39,160 nt of DNA from Sphingomonadales bacterium. Lineage in GTDB: Bacteria > Pseudomonadota > Alphaproteobacteria > Sphingomonadales > Sphingomonadaceae. Below the pieces are notes generated by a model. It saw only the letters and a program-made list of their open reading frames with translations. It was not told the origin of the DNA and searched no databases. A program made the translations under genes and the position numbers. The first letter of the stretch is position 1, and every line of letters begins with the position of its first letter. This document shows positions 9,055 through 18,521 of this stretch, in pieces. The stretch spans positions 1 through 39,160 of the forward strand of contig JAIEOM010000007.1 of NCBI GenBank assembly GCA_019750455.1, given 5' to 3'.

Positions 9055-10115
9055 TACGCGAGCCCGCGTGCGATCCACGGCCCCAATGCGTTGGCGACAG
9101 GCAGCGGCAGCTTTTTCCAGAGCTCGATCTTGCGGCTGTAACTGGTGTCGGTCGGATCGATGTTGCGCTGGCGTGCCCCCGGCGCGGTCCACGCCGCATA
9201 GGTCAGCGGCTGCGGCTCGAAGCCCCAGTTCTTCTTGAAGGCAAACGGTCCGCTGCCTGTCTTGGAACGCCCGAAATCGAAGCGCTGCATGCCCTGCCGC
9301 CGCGCGTGGAGCATCAGTTCGTAATACATGACCTCGTTGGCCCGCGCTGCGCGTGCGGCGAACACGCCGCCGCCCCAGAAGGGCAGCACCGCGCCATCAT
9401 GGTAGAAGCTGAGCACGCTGGCCAAAGGGGTCTCGCCCGCCCACACGGTGAGGATGTCGCCGCTGTCCGGGAAGGCTGCCAGCATCGCGCGGAACAGCGC
9501 GCGCGGGAAGACCGGCGTGCCGAGATTGCGCACGCTTTCGCTATAGCAGGCATAATGCGCGGCCAGATCGGCGGCGCTGCGCCCGATGGTCACGCGGTGC
9601 CCGAAACCGAGGCCCTTGCGCACCTCGGCGCGGGCCTTGCGCGGGATGGCGAGCAATTCCGCTTCGTCATCGGCGGCCAGCATCCGTTCGAAGGCGCAGT
9701 GCTTGTCCGACCAGCTTTCCCAACCTTCAGGAACCGCACCGCCGCGCAGTTCGATGCTTGAAAATCCGCCGCTTGTCGCATGGGCCTGAGCGCCCTCGGC
9801 AAGGCAGCGCGCGGCCGCGTCACCTTCAGCCAGCACACCGCCGCCTACGCCGAATCCGCTCGATACCAGTGCCTTCCCGAACAGCGCGGAACGCACTTCG
9901 GTGAGTGGCAGCCAGCCCGTGATCGTGCCGAGCCGTTCGGTCACCAGCCCGGCGGCGCGCTGGCCTGTTCCGGCCTCGATGCCCAGCAGCCATGCCGGGC
10001 AGTGGAACAGGCTGCCGCCAGCTTCGGCCACGAAAGCCTCGATGCGGCGAACCTCGCCTGCGTCACGCAAATCGGGAGCGCGCAGCGTGGTGGCGGCCTT
10101 GACCGGCGCGTTCAT
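9054..10115 (-). CDS. FemAB-related protein, XrtA/PEP-CTERM system-associated
   Basis: GNAT/FemAB-like sequence (MYYELMLHARRQGMQRFDFGRSKTGSGPFAFKKNWGFEPQPL); position in cluster. Confidence 0.85.
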   Translation of the reverse strand: MNAPVKAATTLRAPDLRDAGEVRRIEAFVAEAGGSLFHCPAWLLGIEAGTGQRAAGLVTERLGTITGWLPLTEVRSALFGKALVSSGFGVGGGVLAEGDAAARCLAEGAQAHATSGGFSSIELRGGAVPEGWESWSDKHCAFERMLAADDEAELLAIPRKARAEVRKGLGFGHRVTIGRSAADLAAHYACYSESVRNLGTPVFPRALFRAMLAAFPDSGDILTVWAGETPLASVLSFYHDGAVLPFWGGGVFAARAARANEVMYYELMLHARRQGMQRFDFGRSKTGSGPFAFKKNWGFEPQPLTYAAWTAPGARQRNIDPTDTSYSRKIELWKKLPLPVANALGPWIARGLA

Positions 10116-11044
10116 GCCGCGACCTCTTCCTCCGGTGCGCCCAGCACCAGATCACCGGCCCGTGCCGCCTCGCGGTGGGCGACAAGATCCATCCGGCCCC
10201 AGCGGAAATCATGCACCAGATCGCGCAGCTTGCCCGCCATCTTCGATAGGCCCGTGTAATGCCGGAATCGCGAGCGCAGCGGCGCATGGCCCACGCGCGG
10301 CTGCTGCGGATCGACTTCCCACGGGTGAAAATAGAACACCGCCGGGCGGCCATCAGTGCGGTTCACCTGCCGGATCGCCCAGCGCGAAAAGGCATAGGGC
10401 AGCACCCGGAAGAACCCGCCGCCACCCGCCGCCACGCGCCGCTTGCCGAGCATAGCGGTGGTCACCGGAATCTCGATCATCGACGACCACGGCAATGGGC
10501 GGAAGGCAAAGCGCGGCGCTTCGGGCCAGCCATAGTGATCGTGCACCACCGGCGCGACGCTGGAGGAATAGGCATAGCCCTGCTCGGCCAGTTCGGCGAA
10601 AGCCCAGGGGGTGCGCTGGTCGATCGAAAAGCTCGGCGCGCGGTAGCCGGTGACGCGCACGCCGCTGCAATCCTCGATGATTTCGCGCGCCTTGCGCATA
10701 TCCTCGGCGAATTCCTTGCGCGTGAAGGTGAACACCCGTGCATGGTCATAGCCGTGGCTGGCGATCTCGTGCCCGGCATCGACGATGCGGCGGATCATGT
10801 TGGGATGGCGTTTCGCCACCCAGCCCAGCGTGAAAAAGGTCGCGCTGACATCGGCCTCGGCAAACAGGTCGATCACGCGGTAGACATTGTCTTCGACGCG
10901 GGTCCGGATCGAATCCCAGTCACCGCGCGCAATCACGTTTTCGAAGGCGCCGACCTGGAACCAGTCCTCGACATCGACCGACAGGCCATTGACGATCGCG
11001 GAGGCGGGGCCGTGGCCCGCAGGGTCGGAAAAGGGTGCGTTCAT
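10112..11044 (-). CDS. Polysaccharide deacetylase (DUF3473 type), XrtA system-associated
   Basis: NGLSVDVEDWFQVGAFE, HEIASHGYDHARVFTFTRKEF, FYFHPWEVDPQQPR. Confidence 0.92.
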   Translation of the reverse strand: MNAPFSDPAGHGPASAIVNGLSVDVEDWFQVGAFENVIARGDWDSIRTRVEDNVYRVIDLFAEADVSATFFTLGWVAKRHPNMIRRIVDAGHEIASHGYDHARVFTFTRKEFAEDMRKAREIIEDCSGVRVTGYRAPSFSIDQRTPWAFAELAEQGYAYSSSVAPVVHDHYGWPEAPRFAFRPLPWSSMIEIPVTTAMLGKRRVAAGGGGFFRVLPYAFSRWAIRQVNRTDGRPAVFYFHPWEVDPQQPRVGHAPLRSRFRHYTGLSKMAGKLRDLVHDFRWGRMDLVAHREAARAGDLVLGAPEEEVAA

Positions 11045-11048
11045 GGCC

Positions 11049-12227
11049 TTACGCGGCCCTGCGCGACGGATCTTCCTCGAGCCATTCGATCAACATGGTC
11101 AGCACATGGCGGAAGGATTGCTCCTGCTCCTCGAGCCGCGCTTCGATCCGCTCCAGTGCGGCGGCGAGGCGGGCGGCATCTTCGGGCGAGGCGGTCTCGT
11201 CACCGGCGGCACGGCGGCCCATGCCGGCGGCCTGCAATTCGCCGATCGCCGCTTCCAGTTCGGCGGTGCGAGCGTCGCGGGTGGCGAGCAGTGCGGCAAC
11301 TTCGGTGGCCGGCACGCTGCCCGGCGCGGCGGGCGCTGCCGGGGCTGCGGATGCCGCGACGGGCGCGCTGCGCAGGTCGCTTGCCGAACGCGCGCCGCGG
11401 TTCTGGTCGGCCGCCATCTCGGCGATGACATCGCCCAGCATGGCCAGCGCCAGCGTCTCGCGCTCCTCGATCGCGCCGAGCAGCAGCAGGCGGTTCATCA
11501 CCTGGTTGACCCGGCGCGGAATGCCGCCGGTGTGGCGATAGAGCGCATCAAGCAGGCCCGGCTCGAACTCCGGCCGTCCGTCCCACCCGACATGGGCAAG
11601 GCGGTGGCGCACGTATTGCTCGACCTCGCCGGCATCCAGCGCCTCAAGGTGGTGAGAGGCGATGATCCGCTGGCGCAGCTGTTCCAGCCCCGGATGCTGG
11701 GCCAGCATGGTGCGGAATTCCGGCTGCCCGAGCAGCAGGCTTTGCAGCAGCGGGTGCGAGCCGAGCTGGAAGTTGGAGAGCATCCGCAGCTCTTCCAGCG
11801 CGGTCAGATCAAGGGACTGGCATTCGTCCACGATCAGCAGGCAGCGCCGCCCGGCGCGCGCCTCGTCCTGAAGGAACCGCTCGATCACGCCGAGTGCGGT
11901 GGCCTTGTCGTGCCCCTCGACCGAAAGGCCGAACGCCTGCGCGATCACGTGGACGATCTCGGCCCCGTCCAGCGCCGAGGTGACGACCTGCGCCGCAGTC
12001 AGCGCGGCGGGATCGATCCGTTCCATCAGGTGCGCGACCAGCGTCGATTTGCCCGCGCCGACCTCGCCGGTGATGACGATGAAGCCCTCACCCTGCGACA
12101 GGCCATAGCCGAGGTAGCTCATCGCCTTCTTGTGGCTGACGCTCTCGAAATAGAATTGCGGATCGGGAGTCAGCTGGAAGGGGCGCCCGCTGAAGCCGTA
12201 GAACTGTTCGTACATGTGCTCTTGCAC
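11049..12227 (-). CDS. AAA ATPase, XrtA system-associated (ExeA-like)
   Basis: MYEQFYGFSGRPFQLTPDPQFYFES, GEVGAGKSTLV Walker A, LLIVDECQSL Walker B. Confidence 0.9.
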   Translation of the reverse strand: MQEHMYEQFYGFSGRPFQLTPDPQFYFESVSHKKAMSYLGYGLSQGEGFIVITGEVGAGKSTLVAHLMERIDPAALTAAQVVTSALDGAEIVHVIAQAFGLSVEGHDKATALGVIERFLQDEARAGRRCLLIVDECQSLDLTALEELRMLSNFQLGSHPLLQSLLLGQPEFRTMLAQHPGLEQLRQRIIASHHLEALDAGEVEQYVRHRLAHVGWDGRPEFEPGLLDALYRHTGGIPRRVNQVMNRLLLLGAIEERETLALAMLGDVIAEMAADQNRGARSASDLRSAPVAASAAPAAPAAPGSVPATEVAALLATRDARTAELEAAIGELQAAGMGRRAAGDETASPEDAARLAAALERIEARLEEQEQSFRHVLTMLIEWLEEDPSRRAA

Positions 12228-12232
12228 TCCCC

Positions 12233-13909
12233 TCAGAAATCGTAGCGCAGGCCGACCAGCGCCGTGGCGAAGGCGAAGTCCTGGGCGGTGAACTCGCTGT
12301 CGACATAGTCGACGGAGATCGCGGCCCGGCCCGTCAGGCGCTGGGTGATCGACTGGCTGTAGGCCGCGGATACGCCGGCAGCCGTTGCATCATTGTTTAC
12401 GCCGGCCCCGTCGAACCAGTTGACGTAAGCGTTGGTGGCGATGTTGGCGTTGGGGCCGATGTTCCGGCTCAGGCCGCCGGTGATGTAATAGGCCTCGTCG
12501 GTCACCCCGTTGAGCGGAGCGAGCACGGAGCCCGCCGCGGCGATGAAGGTGCGCCTGTCGTAACCCGCGCCGAAAGCCGCGGTGGTCCGGCCCATCTGTC
12601 GCTGGTAGGACGCGTTGACCCCGCGCCCGCGGAAGGCTGCCGAACGGACCGAGCCGAGCGCGCCGACCAGCGCCTGCCCCTGCGTGCCGCTCACCAGCCC
12701 GCCGAAATCGCCGGTCACCGGGTTGCGGATCGCCTCGAAATCGCTGTCGAGCCGCGCAAGGCCATTGTTCAGCACGCCGCCGAAGCCGCTCACCCCGTCA
12801 TAGGCGGCCAGCGCAAAGGCACTGCGCTCGTTGGGGACGTAGGTGAAGGTGCCGTAATAGGTGGTCGAATCGTAACGCCGGCCCACCGCCGCCTGAAGGC
12901 TGGTGCGCGAGGACGGGCGCCACAGCACGCCGACATCCCACAGCAGACCATCGACGGCAAAGGCAATCTGGCGCGGGGCGCTGCTGTCGGTGACGAAGCG
13001 TCCATCGGTGCCGATCACCGGCGCGCCATTGGCATCGCGCAGCGCATCGCGGCTGGAAATCTCCACATCCTCGTAACCGGCACCCGCCACCAGCGCGAGG
13101 CTTTCGGTCAGCGGCACGGTCACATCGCCGCGCACGTAAAGATCGCGCACCCGCTGGTCGAGATTGGCGATGTCTTCCTGGAATCCGCCCGCCGTGACGG
13201 CAAGGCCCACCGGCAGCGGTTCGCCCGGACGCGTCGCGGCGCGCAGCTGGCCCATATAGGTCACGCTGTCATCGAAGGCATCGACGACATTGCCCTGCTG
13301 GTTGACCAGCGCGTTATCGGTTTCAAAGCGGTTGTAGCCTACACGCGCCACGCCCTGCACGCCGACATCGCCAACGCGGGTGTTGAGACTCGGCCCGGCA
13401 TAGGCGCTGTAGATGCGCGCCTCGGCATCCTCGCGGACCAGCGGGTTGGACGTTACCGCGCCGCCGCCGTCGGCCCGCGTGCGCGAAGCGAGCGCCCCTG
13501 CCTCAAGGCTCAGCGCGCCGGGGATCACCCCCAGCGTACCGCGCGCGATCCCGCTCACCGTGTCCGTATCGAGCGCGTTGTCATCATAGGCGATATTGCG
13601 TTCGTAACGCAGCGAGACCGCCGCGCCGCTGTTGCGCCCCTGCACATTGATATCGACCCCGGCGGCGATCTGCGTGAAGGTCAGCACGTCATCGCCCGGG
13701 CTCAGTTCGGCAGAGACGACCTGACCGACCTCGATATAGGGCTGGACGATGCGCTGGGTGCGCTGGCCGCCCCCGGTGTCGCCTTGCCCCTGCCCCTGTC
13801 CCTGACCCTGACCGAAACCCTGAGCCTGTGCGAAAGCGGGCGCGGCGGAAATGGCGGCAAGGCCGGCGGTCAGCATCGCGCAAGTGATGGTGCGGGCACG
13901 CATGGTCAT
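12233..13909 (-). CDS. Outer-membrane beta-barrel protein, PEP-CTERM system-associated (TIGR03016-like)
   Basis: Signal peptide MTMRARTITCAMLTAGLAAISAAPAFA, alternating beta-barrel pattern, terminal FATALVGLRYDF; ATGA overlap with the upstream kinase. Confidence 0.82.
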   Translation of the reverse strand: MTMRARTITCAMLTAGLAAISAAPAFAQAQGFGQGQGQGQGQGDTGGGQRTQRIVQPYIEVGQVVSAELSPGDDVLTFTQIAAGVDINVQGRNSGAAVSLRYERNIAYDDNALDTDTVSGIARGTLGVIPGALSLEAGALASRTRADGGGAVTSNPLVREDAEARIYSAYAGPSLNTRVGDVGVQGVARVGYNRFETDNALVNQQGNVVDAFDDSVTYMGQLRAATRPGEPLPVGLAVTAGGFQEDIANLDQRVRDLYVRGDVTVPLTESLALVAGAGYEDVEISSRDALRDANGAPVIGTDGRFVTDSSAPRQIAFAVDGLLWDVGVLWRPSSRTSLQAAVGRRYDSTTYYGTFTYVPNERSAFALAAYDGVSGFGGVLNNGLARLDSDFEAIRNPVTGDFGGLVSGTQGQALVGALGSVRSAAFRGRGVNASYQRQMGRTTAAFGAGYDRRTFIAAAGSVLAPLNGVTDEAYYITGGLSRNIGPNANIATNAYVNWFDGAGVNNDATAAGVSAAYSQSITQRLTGRAAISVDYVDSEFTAQDFAFATALVGLRYDF

Positions 13910-14901
13910 TTCCCCTTCGCGCCATAATAGGAACCAAAGCGCCGGCCCGAGGGGCTGTAGCGCGCGGCGTTGAGAAGCAGTTTGATATCCGGGCATGCTG
14001 AAAGCAGTTGCTGCGCATCATCCAGCGCCGCGCGAGACGTTTCGTCGGCGCGGACCACGAGCAGCGCCTGCCCGACATGCTTGGCAAGCTCGGCAGCCGC
14101 CGATGCGGCGAGCGCGGGCGGCGTGTCGAAGATCAGGATCCGGTCGGGCGCGCCCTCGGTCAGCCGGTCGAGCACCTCGGCAGTGCGGGTGCTGGCGAGA
14201 TATTCGGCATCCAGCGAGGATGCAGTCCCGGCGGGCAGCACGAACAGGCCTTCGATATCGGTGCGGATCACAAGGCTTTCCGGCAGCAGCGCGGGGTCAG
14301 CGAGTGCATCCATCAGGCCCTGCTCCGCTTCGATCCCGAAGCGGTCGGTGATGCTCGGCTGGACCACATCGGCATCAACCAGCAGCACCTCCAACCCGCG
14401 CTCGGCGGCGAGCGCGATGGCGAGGTTGGTGGCGCAATAGGTCTTGCCCTCGCCCGAATGGGGCGAACACACCAGAATGCGGCGCGCACGGGCCGATGCA
14501 CCGCTGCGGGCATCGGCGAGCAGCTCGCGCTTGACGATGCGGAACTCTTCCAGAAGCCCCGTCACCGGGTCTTCGGGGACGATCAGGCCCTGTTCGCGCA
14601 GATGCTCGCGGTCGATAGCGACATAGGGCCCGCTGAAAGCGACCGCGCGGGGCGCTTCGGGCGCGGGTGCGGGCTCGGGCGCATACGGGGTCGCGGCAGG
14701 AGCGGTGTGCACGGCAGGCCGGGCGGCAGGCTGCGGCGCAGGGGCGCGGCGCACCGCCTGCGGCACCGGCGGAATATCCAGCGGCACTGGCGGAAACTTC
14801 GGCGCACCGGCCCGCGGATCGAGCCCGTAGGCCGCATCCGCCCGCTCGAACAGCGATGCCGGCCTTGCGCCCTCGCGATTGATCTTGCCCTGTTCGGTCA
14901 T
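13906..14901 (-). CDS. CpsD/CapB-type tyrosine autokinase, XrtA system-associated
   Basis: ILVCSPHSGEGKTYCATNLAIALAAERGLEVLLVDADVVQPS (Walker A/A'). Confidence 0.9.
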   Translation of the reverse strand: MTEQGKINREGARPASLFERADAAYGLDPRAGAPKFPPVPLDIPPVPQAVRRAPAPQPAARPAVHTAPAATPYAPEPAPAPEAPRAVAFSGPYVAIDREHLREQGLIVPEDPVTGLLEEFRIVKRELLADARSGASARARRILVCSPHSGEGKTYCATNLAIALAAERGLEVLLVDADVVQPSITDRFGIEAEQGLMDALADPALLPESLVIRTDIEGLFVLPAGTASSLDAEYLASTRTAEVLDRLTEGAPDRILIFDTPPALAASAAAELAKHVGQALLVVRADETSRAALDDAQQLLSACPDIKLLLNAARYSPSGRRFGSYYGAKGK

Positions 14902-14916
14902 TTACCGGCCCCGTCC

Positions 14917-16437
14917 TCAGGCCATCGCCCCGACCGAGACGAACTCGATCGCAAGCAGGATCACGAAGATTGCGCCAAGGCCCGCGCAGGCCCCGGCAAA
15001 CTGCTTCAGCCGCCGCTGCTCCACCGCCCGCGCGGCTTCGGAGACGGTCAGCGAGATCGCGCCGATGACCGGCAGATCAAAGGCGCGTTCCAGCTTCTGC
15101 GGCGTGGCGAAGCTCGATTTGAGCTGGCTGAGCGCATAGGCAGCAGCCACGCCCGCACCGATGCCCACGAACAGTACGCCCAGCAGCAGCAGCGGCCGGT
15201 TGGGAGCGGCAGGCTTTTGCGGCACGGCGGGTTGCTGGATCACGTCGAAGCGGAACTGGCCCGCCTTGTCCTCGACCTTGCCGCGAGTCTTGAGCGCCTC
15301 GCGGTCTTCGAGCAGCTTTTCGTAGTTCTTGCGCAGCACGTCATAATCGCGGCTGATGCGGTTGGCCTCGGCAGCGACCGCAGGCTCGCTCGCCTGGCTC
15401 GCCATCAGTGCGGCGAAGTTGCTCTGCAATGCGGCGCGGCGGGCTTGCAACGCCTCGACGCTGGCCTGCCGCTCGCTCTTGATCGCGACCAGCGAGGCAT
15501 AGGCCGGGTTCGGCGCACCGCCGGCATCATCGCCGGCCGCGGCTGCCTGCTTGGCGAGCAGGGCGACCTGCTTCGTGGTGGCGACGACATCGGGGTGGCT
15601 GTCGGTCAGCCCGCGTGCGCGCAGTTCGGCCAGCTGGGTCTGTGCCTGGAGCAGCGCCGCACGCGGACCGGTGGCATCGCGCCCGCCCGCAATCGTGCGC
15701 GGCGTGCTGGCAATCTGGCCGGAAATGGCCGCGAGCCCGCTTTCGGCGGCGGCCAGATCGGCCTCGACATTGCGCACTTCGGCGCGTGCCTGCTGGACCT
15801 TGCTCGACAGGCTGTCCGAACCGCCGACCAGATCGGGATATTGTGCTTCGAACGTCAGGCGGCGCTGTTCGGCCTGCTCCAGCTCGGCCTTGCGTTCATC
15901 GAGCTGGCGATCGAGGTCTTCGATCGCGGTGCTGATGCCGACGCGGTTGCCGATCACATATTGCTCGCGCATGATGTCGAGCAGCTTCTGCACCACATCG
16001 CGCGCCAGCACGGCGTTTTCGGCATCGCTGAGATCGCTCTTGGCGATTTCGGCAGTGATTTCGAACAGGGTTTCCTGCTCGCTCGTCACCTTCACCCGCT
16101 TTTCCAGATCGGCCACTGCGGCATCGATCGCGCCGCGGCTGGTCAGGCCCTCGCCCAACCGCGTGGTGGTGACGACCTTTTCGAGATGCTTGGCGCTCGA
16201 AAGCGTCTGGCGGACCTGCGCAATCTGTTCTTTGCTGTCACCGGCAATGCCGAGCTGCTTGGACAGATAATCCTCGACATCGACATAGACGCGGGCCTTG
16301 GATTCGTAGGAATTGGGGATCATGCTGACCACCAGCCACCCGGCAAGGCACACTGCCCAGGCAACGGCAATCGCGATCCAGCGCCGGTGCCATACCGACC
16401 ACAGTGCCGCGCGCAGTTCGTCGAAGATCTCGCTCAT
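14917..16437 (-). CDS. Polysaccharide chain-length determinant (Wzz/GumC-type), XrtA system-associated
   Basis: N- and C-terminal TM segments, long coiled coil, MSEIFDELRAALWSVWHRRW N-terminus. Confidence 0.9.
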   Translation of the reverse strand: MSEIFDELRAALWSVWHRRWIAIAVAWAVCLAGWLVVSMIPNSYESKARVYVDVEDYLSKQLGIAGDSKEQIAQVRQTLSSAKHLEKVVTTTRLGEGLTSRGAIDAAVADLEKRVKVTSEQETLFEITAEIAKSDLSDAENAVLARDVVQKLLDIMREQYVIGNRVGISTAIEDLDRQLDERKAELEQAEQRRLTFEAQYPDLVGGSDSLSSKVQQARAEVRNVEADLAAAESGLAAISGQIASTPRTIAGGRDATGPRAALLQAQTQLAELRARGLTDSHPDVVATTKQVALLAKQAAAAGDDAGGAPNPAYASLVAIKSERQASVEALQARRAALQSNFAALMASQASEPAVAAEANRISRDYDVLRKNYEKLLEDREALKTRGKVEDKAGQFRFDVIQQPAVPQKPAAPNRPLLLLGVLFVGIGAGVAAAYALSQLKSSFATPQKLERAFDLPVIGAISLTVSEAARAVEQRRLKQFAGACAGLGAIFVILLAIEFVSVGAMA

Positions 16438-16452
16438 CCCCCTCGCGCTCCC

Positions 16453-17094
16453 TTAGAACCGGCTCTCGGGGATGATGATCGTGTCACCGGGCTTGAGCAT
16501 GACATTGGCGCTGGCGTCGCCCTTGCGGATCAGATCGGCGAGACGCAGGCGGTATTCTGTCTGGGTGCCCTTTTCGCGATCAAGGCGGATCAGCTTGGCG
16601 CGATTGCCCGCGGCGAATTCGCCCAGCCCGCCAACCGCGATCATCGCGTCGAGGGCCGTCATGTTGGCGCGGAACGGCAGCGAAGCCGGCTGCGGCGTCG
16701 CGCCGATGATACGCACCTGCTGCGTGAAATTGCCTTCCGGCGTGTTGACGATCACCGAGACGATCGGCTGTTCGATATACTTCGACAGCTCGCCGGCGAT
16801 GTAGTTCTGCAGCTCGGTCGCGGTCTTGCCCACGGCCGGGATGTCCTGCACCAGGGGGATCGTGAGCCGGCCATCGGGGCGCACGCGCACCTTGTCGGCG
16901 CTGAGTTCGGGGTTGCGCCAGACGTGGATGGTGATCTCGTCGAGCGGGCCGATGGTGTATTCCTCGGACGGCGCGACGCTGCCGTCGCCATAGCTGGCCG
17001 AAGGCAATTCCTTCCCGCCGCTTGCGCAGGCAGCCAGCAGAGCTGCCAGACCGCTGGCGAGAGCAAGGCGCGAAAGACGGAGACGGTGCGACAT
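16453..17094 (-). CDS. Polysaccharide export lipoprotein (Wza/poly-export), XrtA system-associated
   Basis: Lipobox LLAAC, YTIGPLDEITIHVWRNPELS, VMLKPGDTIIIPESRF; start at MSHRLRL favoured by AAGGA about 10 nt upstream (alternative start 17115). Confidence 0.88.
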   Translation of the reverse strand: MSHRLRLSRLALASGLAALLAACASGGKELPSASYGDGSVAPSEEYTIGPLDEITIHVWRNPELSADKVRVRPDGRLTIPLVQDIPAVGKTATELQNYIAGELSKYIEQPIVSVIVNTPEGNFTQQVRIIGATPQPASLPFRANMTALDAMIAVGGLGEFAAGNRAKLIRLDREKGTQTEYRLRLADLIRKGDASANVMLKPGDTIIIPESRF

Positions 17095-17294
17095 TGGTGG
17101 TGGATCCTTGGCCATTTCGTTCGGGCGTCCCGTGACCGCGCAGGAGCGACCTGCACCACGAAAAACGCCCGGATATCGGGGTTCTTGTGGCCGGAAATGG
17201 TGAACATATTGTTAGTTATACAGGGACGAATCCCGCCCTATCCCGGATCGGGACAGCGGCGCGGCAGCCCTTAACGCAGGCGGTTAACGCATGC

Positions 17295-18521
17295 TCAGAC
17301 GAGCATCTCTGCTGCCGGGCCATGGCCGAGAAAGGCGCTCGGGCTGGCAGTCGCACCATAAGCCCCGGCGCAGAACACCGCGACCAGATCGCCCACCTCC
17401 GCGCGCGGCATCATGGCATTGTCGGCAAGCCGGTCGAGCGGGGTGCACAGGCAGCCGACGATGTTGACCTCCTCCTCGCCTTGCGCCCCGTAACGCGTTG
17501 CAATCGCGGAAGGATAATTGCGCCGCACCACGGTGCCGAAATTGCCCGAGGCCGCCAGCTGGTGGTGCAGGCCCCCGTCAGTTACGAGGAAGGTCACCCC
17601 GTGGCTCTCCTTGCGGTCGATGACGCGGCACAGATAGACCCCCGCCTCGCCGACGAGATAGCGCCCGAGTTCCATGCACAGTTCGGTCTCCGCCAGCACC
17701 GGCGGCAGGTTCGCGACCCGCTCGGCCAGCGCCGCGCCGACCTTGGGCAGATCCACCGGAGTATCGCCGGGGAAATAGGGAATCCCCAGCCCTCCGCCCA
17801 TATTGAGTTTGGGGCAGCCGTGGCCGATCGCCTCGGCCAGTTCGGCGGCCAGCGCCAGCACGTTGGCCTGCGCCTCGATGATCGCGTCCGCCCCCAGGGT
17901 CTGGCTGCCGGTGAAGATATGCAGTCCCCGCCACTCGGCCCCCTCGGCGATCAGACGCTTTGCCAGCGCGGGGACCTTCTCGGCATCGACCCCGAACTGC
18001 TTGGCCCCGCCGCCCATCTTCATACCCGATCCGGTCATCACGAAAGACGGATTCACCCGGATCGCGATGCGCGGCGCGATGCCGAGCCCCTGACCGATGG
18101 CAAGCGCGCGCAGCCCCTCCCCTTCGCTCTCGCAATTGAGGGTGACGCCTGCGGCAATGGCAGCCTCCAGCTCGTCATCGCGCTTGCCCGGCCCCGCAAA
18201 GCTGATGCGGCGCGGGTCAATCCCCGCCGCGACGCAGAGCTGCAATTCGCCCGCAGAGGCAATGTCGAACCCGTCTACCAGCGGCGCCATGTGGGCGATG
18301 ACAGCGGGGTGCGGATTGGCCTTGACCGCAAAGTTCACGCCCACCCGCGCCGGAAGCGCCGCGCGCAATTCCGCCATCCGGGCATCGAGCATCGCTTTCG
18401 AATAGACGAATAGCGGGGTGCGCCCCGCTTCGGCCACCAACTCGCTCGCGCGGCGTCCGGCGATGGCAAGTTCGCCATCGATGGCTTCGAAGCCGGGAGG
18501 GATCGGGCCGACGGGCTTCAT
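17295..18521 (-). CDS. PLP-dependent decarboxylase, exosortase A system-associated (Orn/DAP decarboxylase fold)
   Basis: VGVNFAVKANPHPAVI (PLP lysine), MGGGLGIPYFPGD, CELGRYLV-like segment MELGRYLVGEAG. Confidence 0.9.
   Translation of the reverse strand: MKPVGPIPPGFEAIDGELAIAGRRASELVAEAGRTPLFVYSKAMLDARMAELRAALPARVGVNFAVKANPHPAVIAHMAPLVDGFDIASAGELQLCVAAGIDPRRISFAGPGKRDDELEAAIAAGVTLNCESEGEGLRALAIGQGLGIAPRIAIRVNPSFVMTGSGMKMGGGAKQFGVDAEKVPALAKRLIAEGAEWRGLHIFTGSQTLGADAIIEAQANVLALAAELAEAIGHGCPKLNMGGGLGIPYFPGDTPVDLPKVGAALAERVANLPPVLAETELCMELGRYLVGEAGVYLCRVIDRKESHGVTFLVTDGGLHHQLAASGNFGTVVRRNYPSAIATRYGAQGEEEVNIVGCLCTPLDRLADNAMMPRAEVGDLVAVFCAGAYGATASPSAFLGHGPAAEMLV

Noticed and set aside
14008-17274. 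1088-aa open reading frame on the + strand
   Set aside because: Runs antisense through the kinase, chain-length and export genes, which have clear family motifs; long antisense ORFs are expected from strong GC codon bias, and the translation shows no recognisable domain.
17271-17287. CtrA site TTAA-N7-TTAA
   Set aside because: Spacing between TTAA halves is 9 bp, not 7; the 19933 repeat has 10 bp. Kept only as generic inverted repeats.
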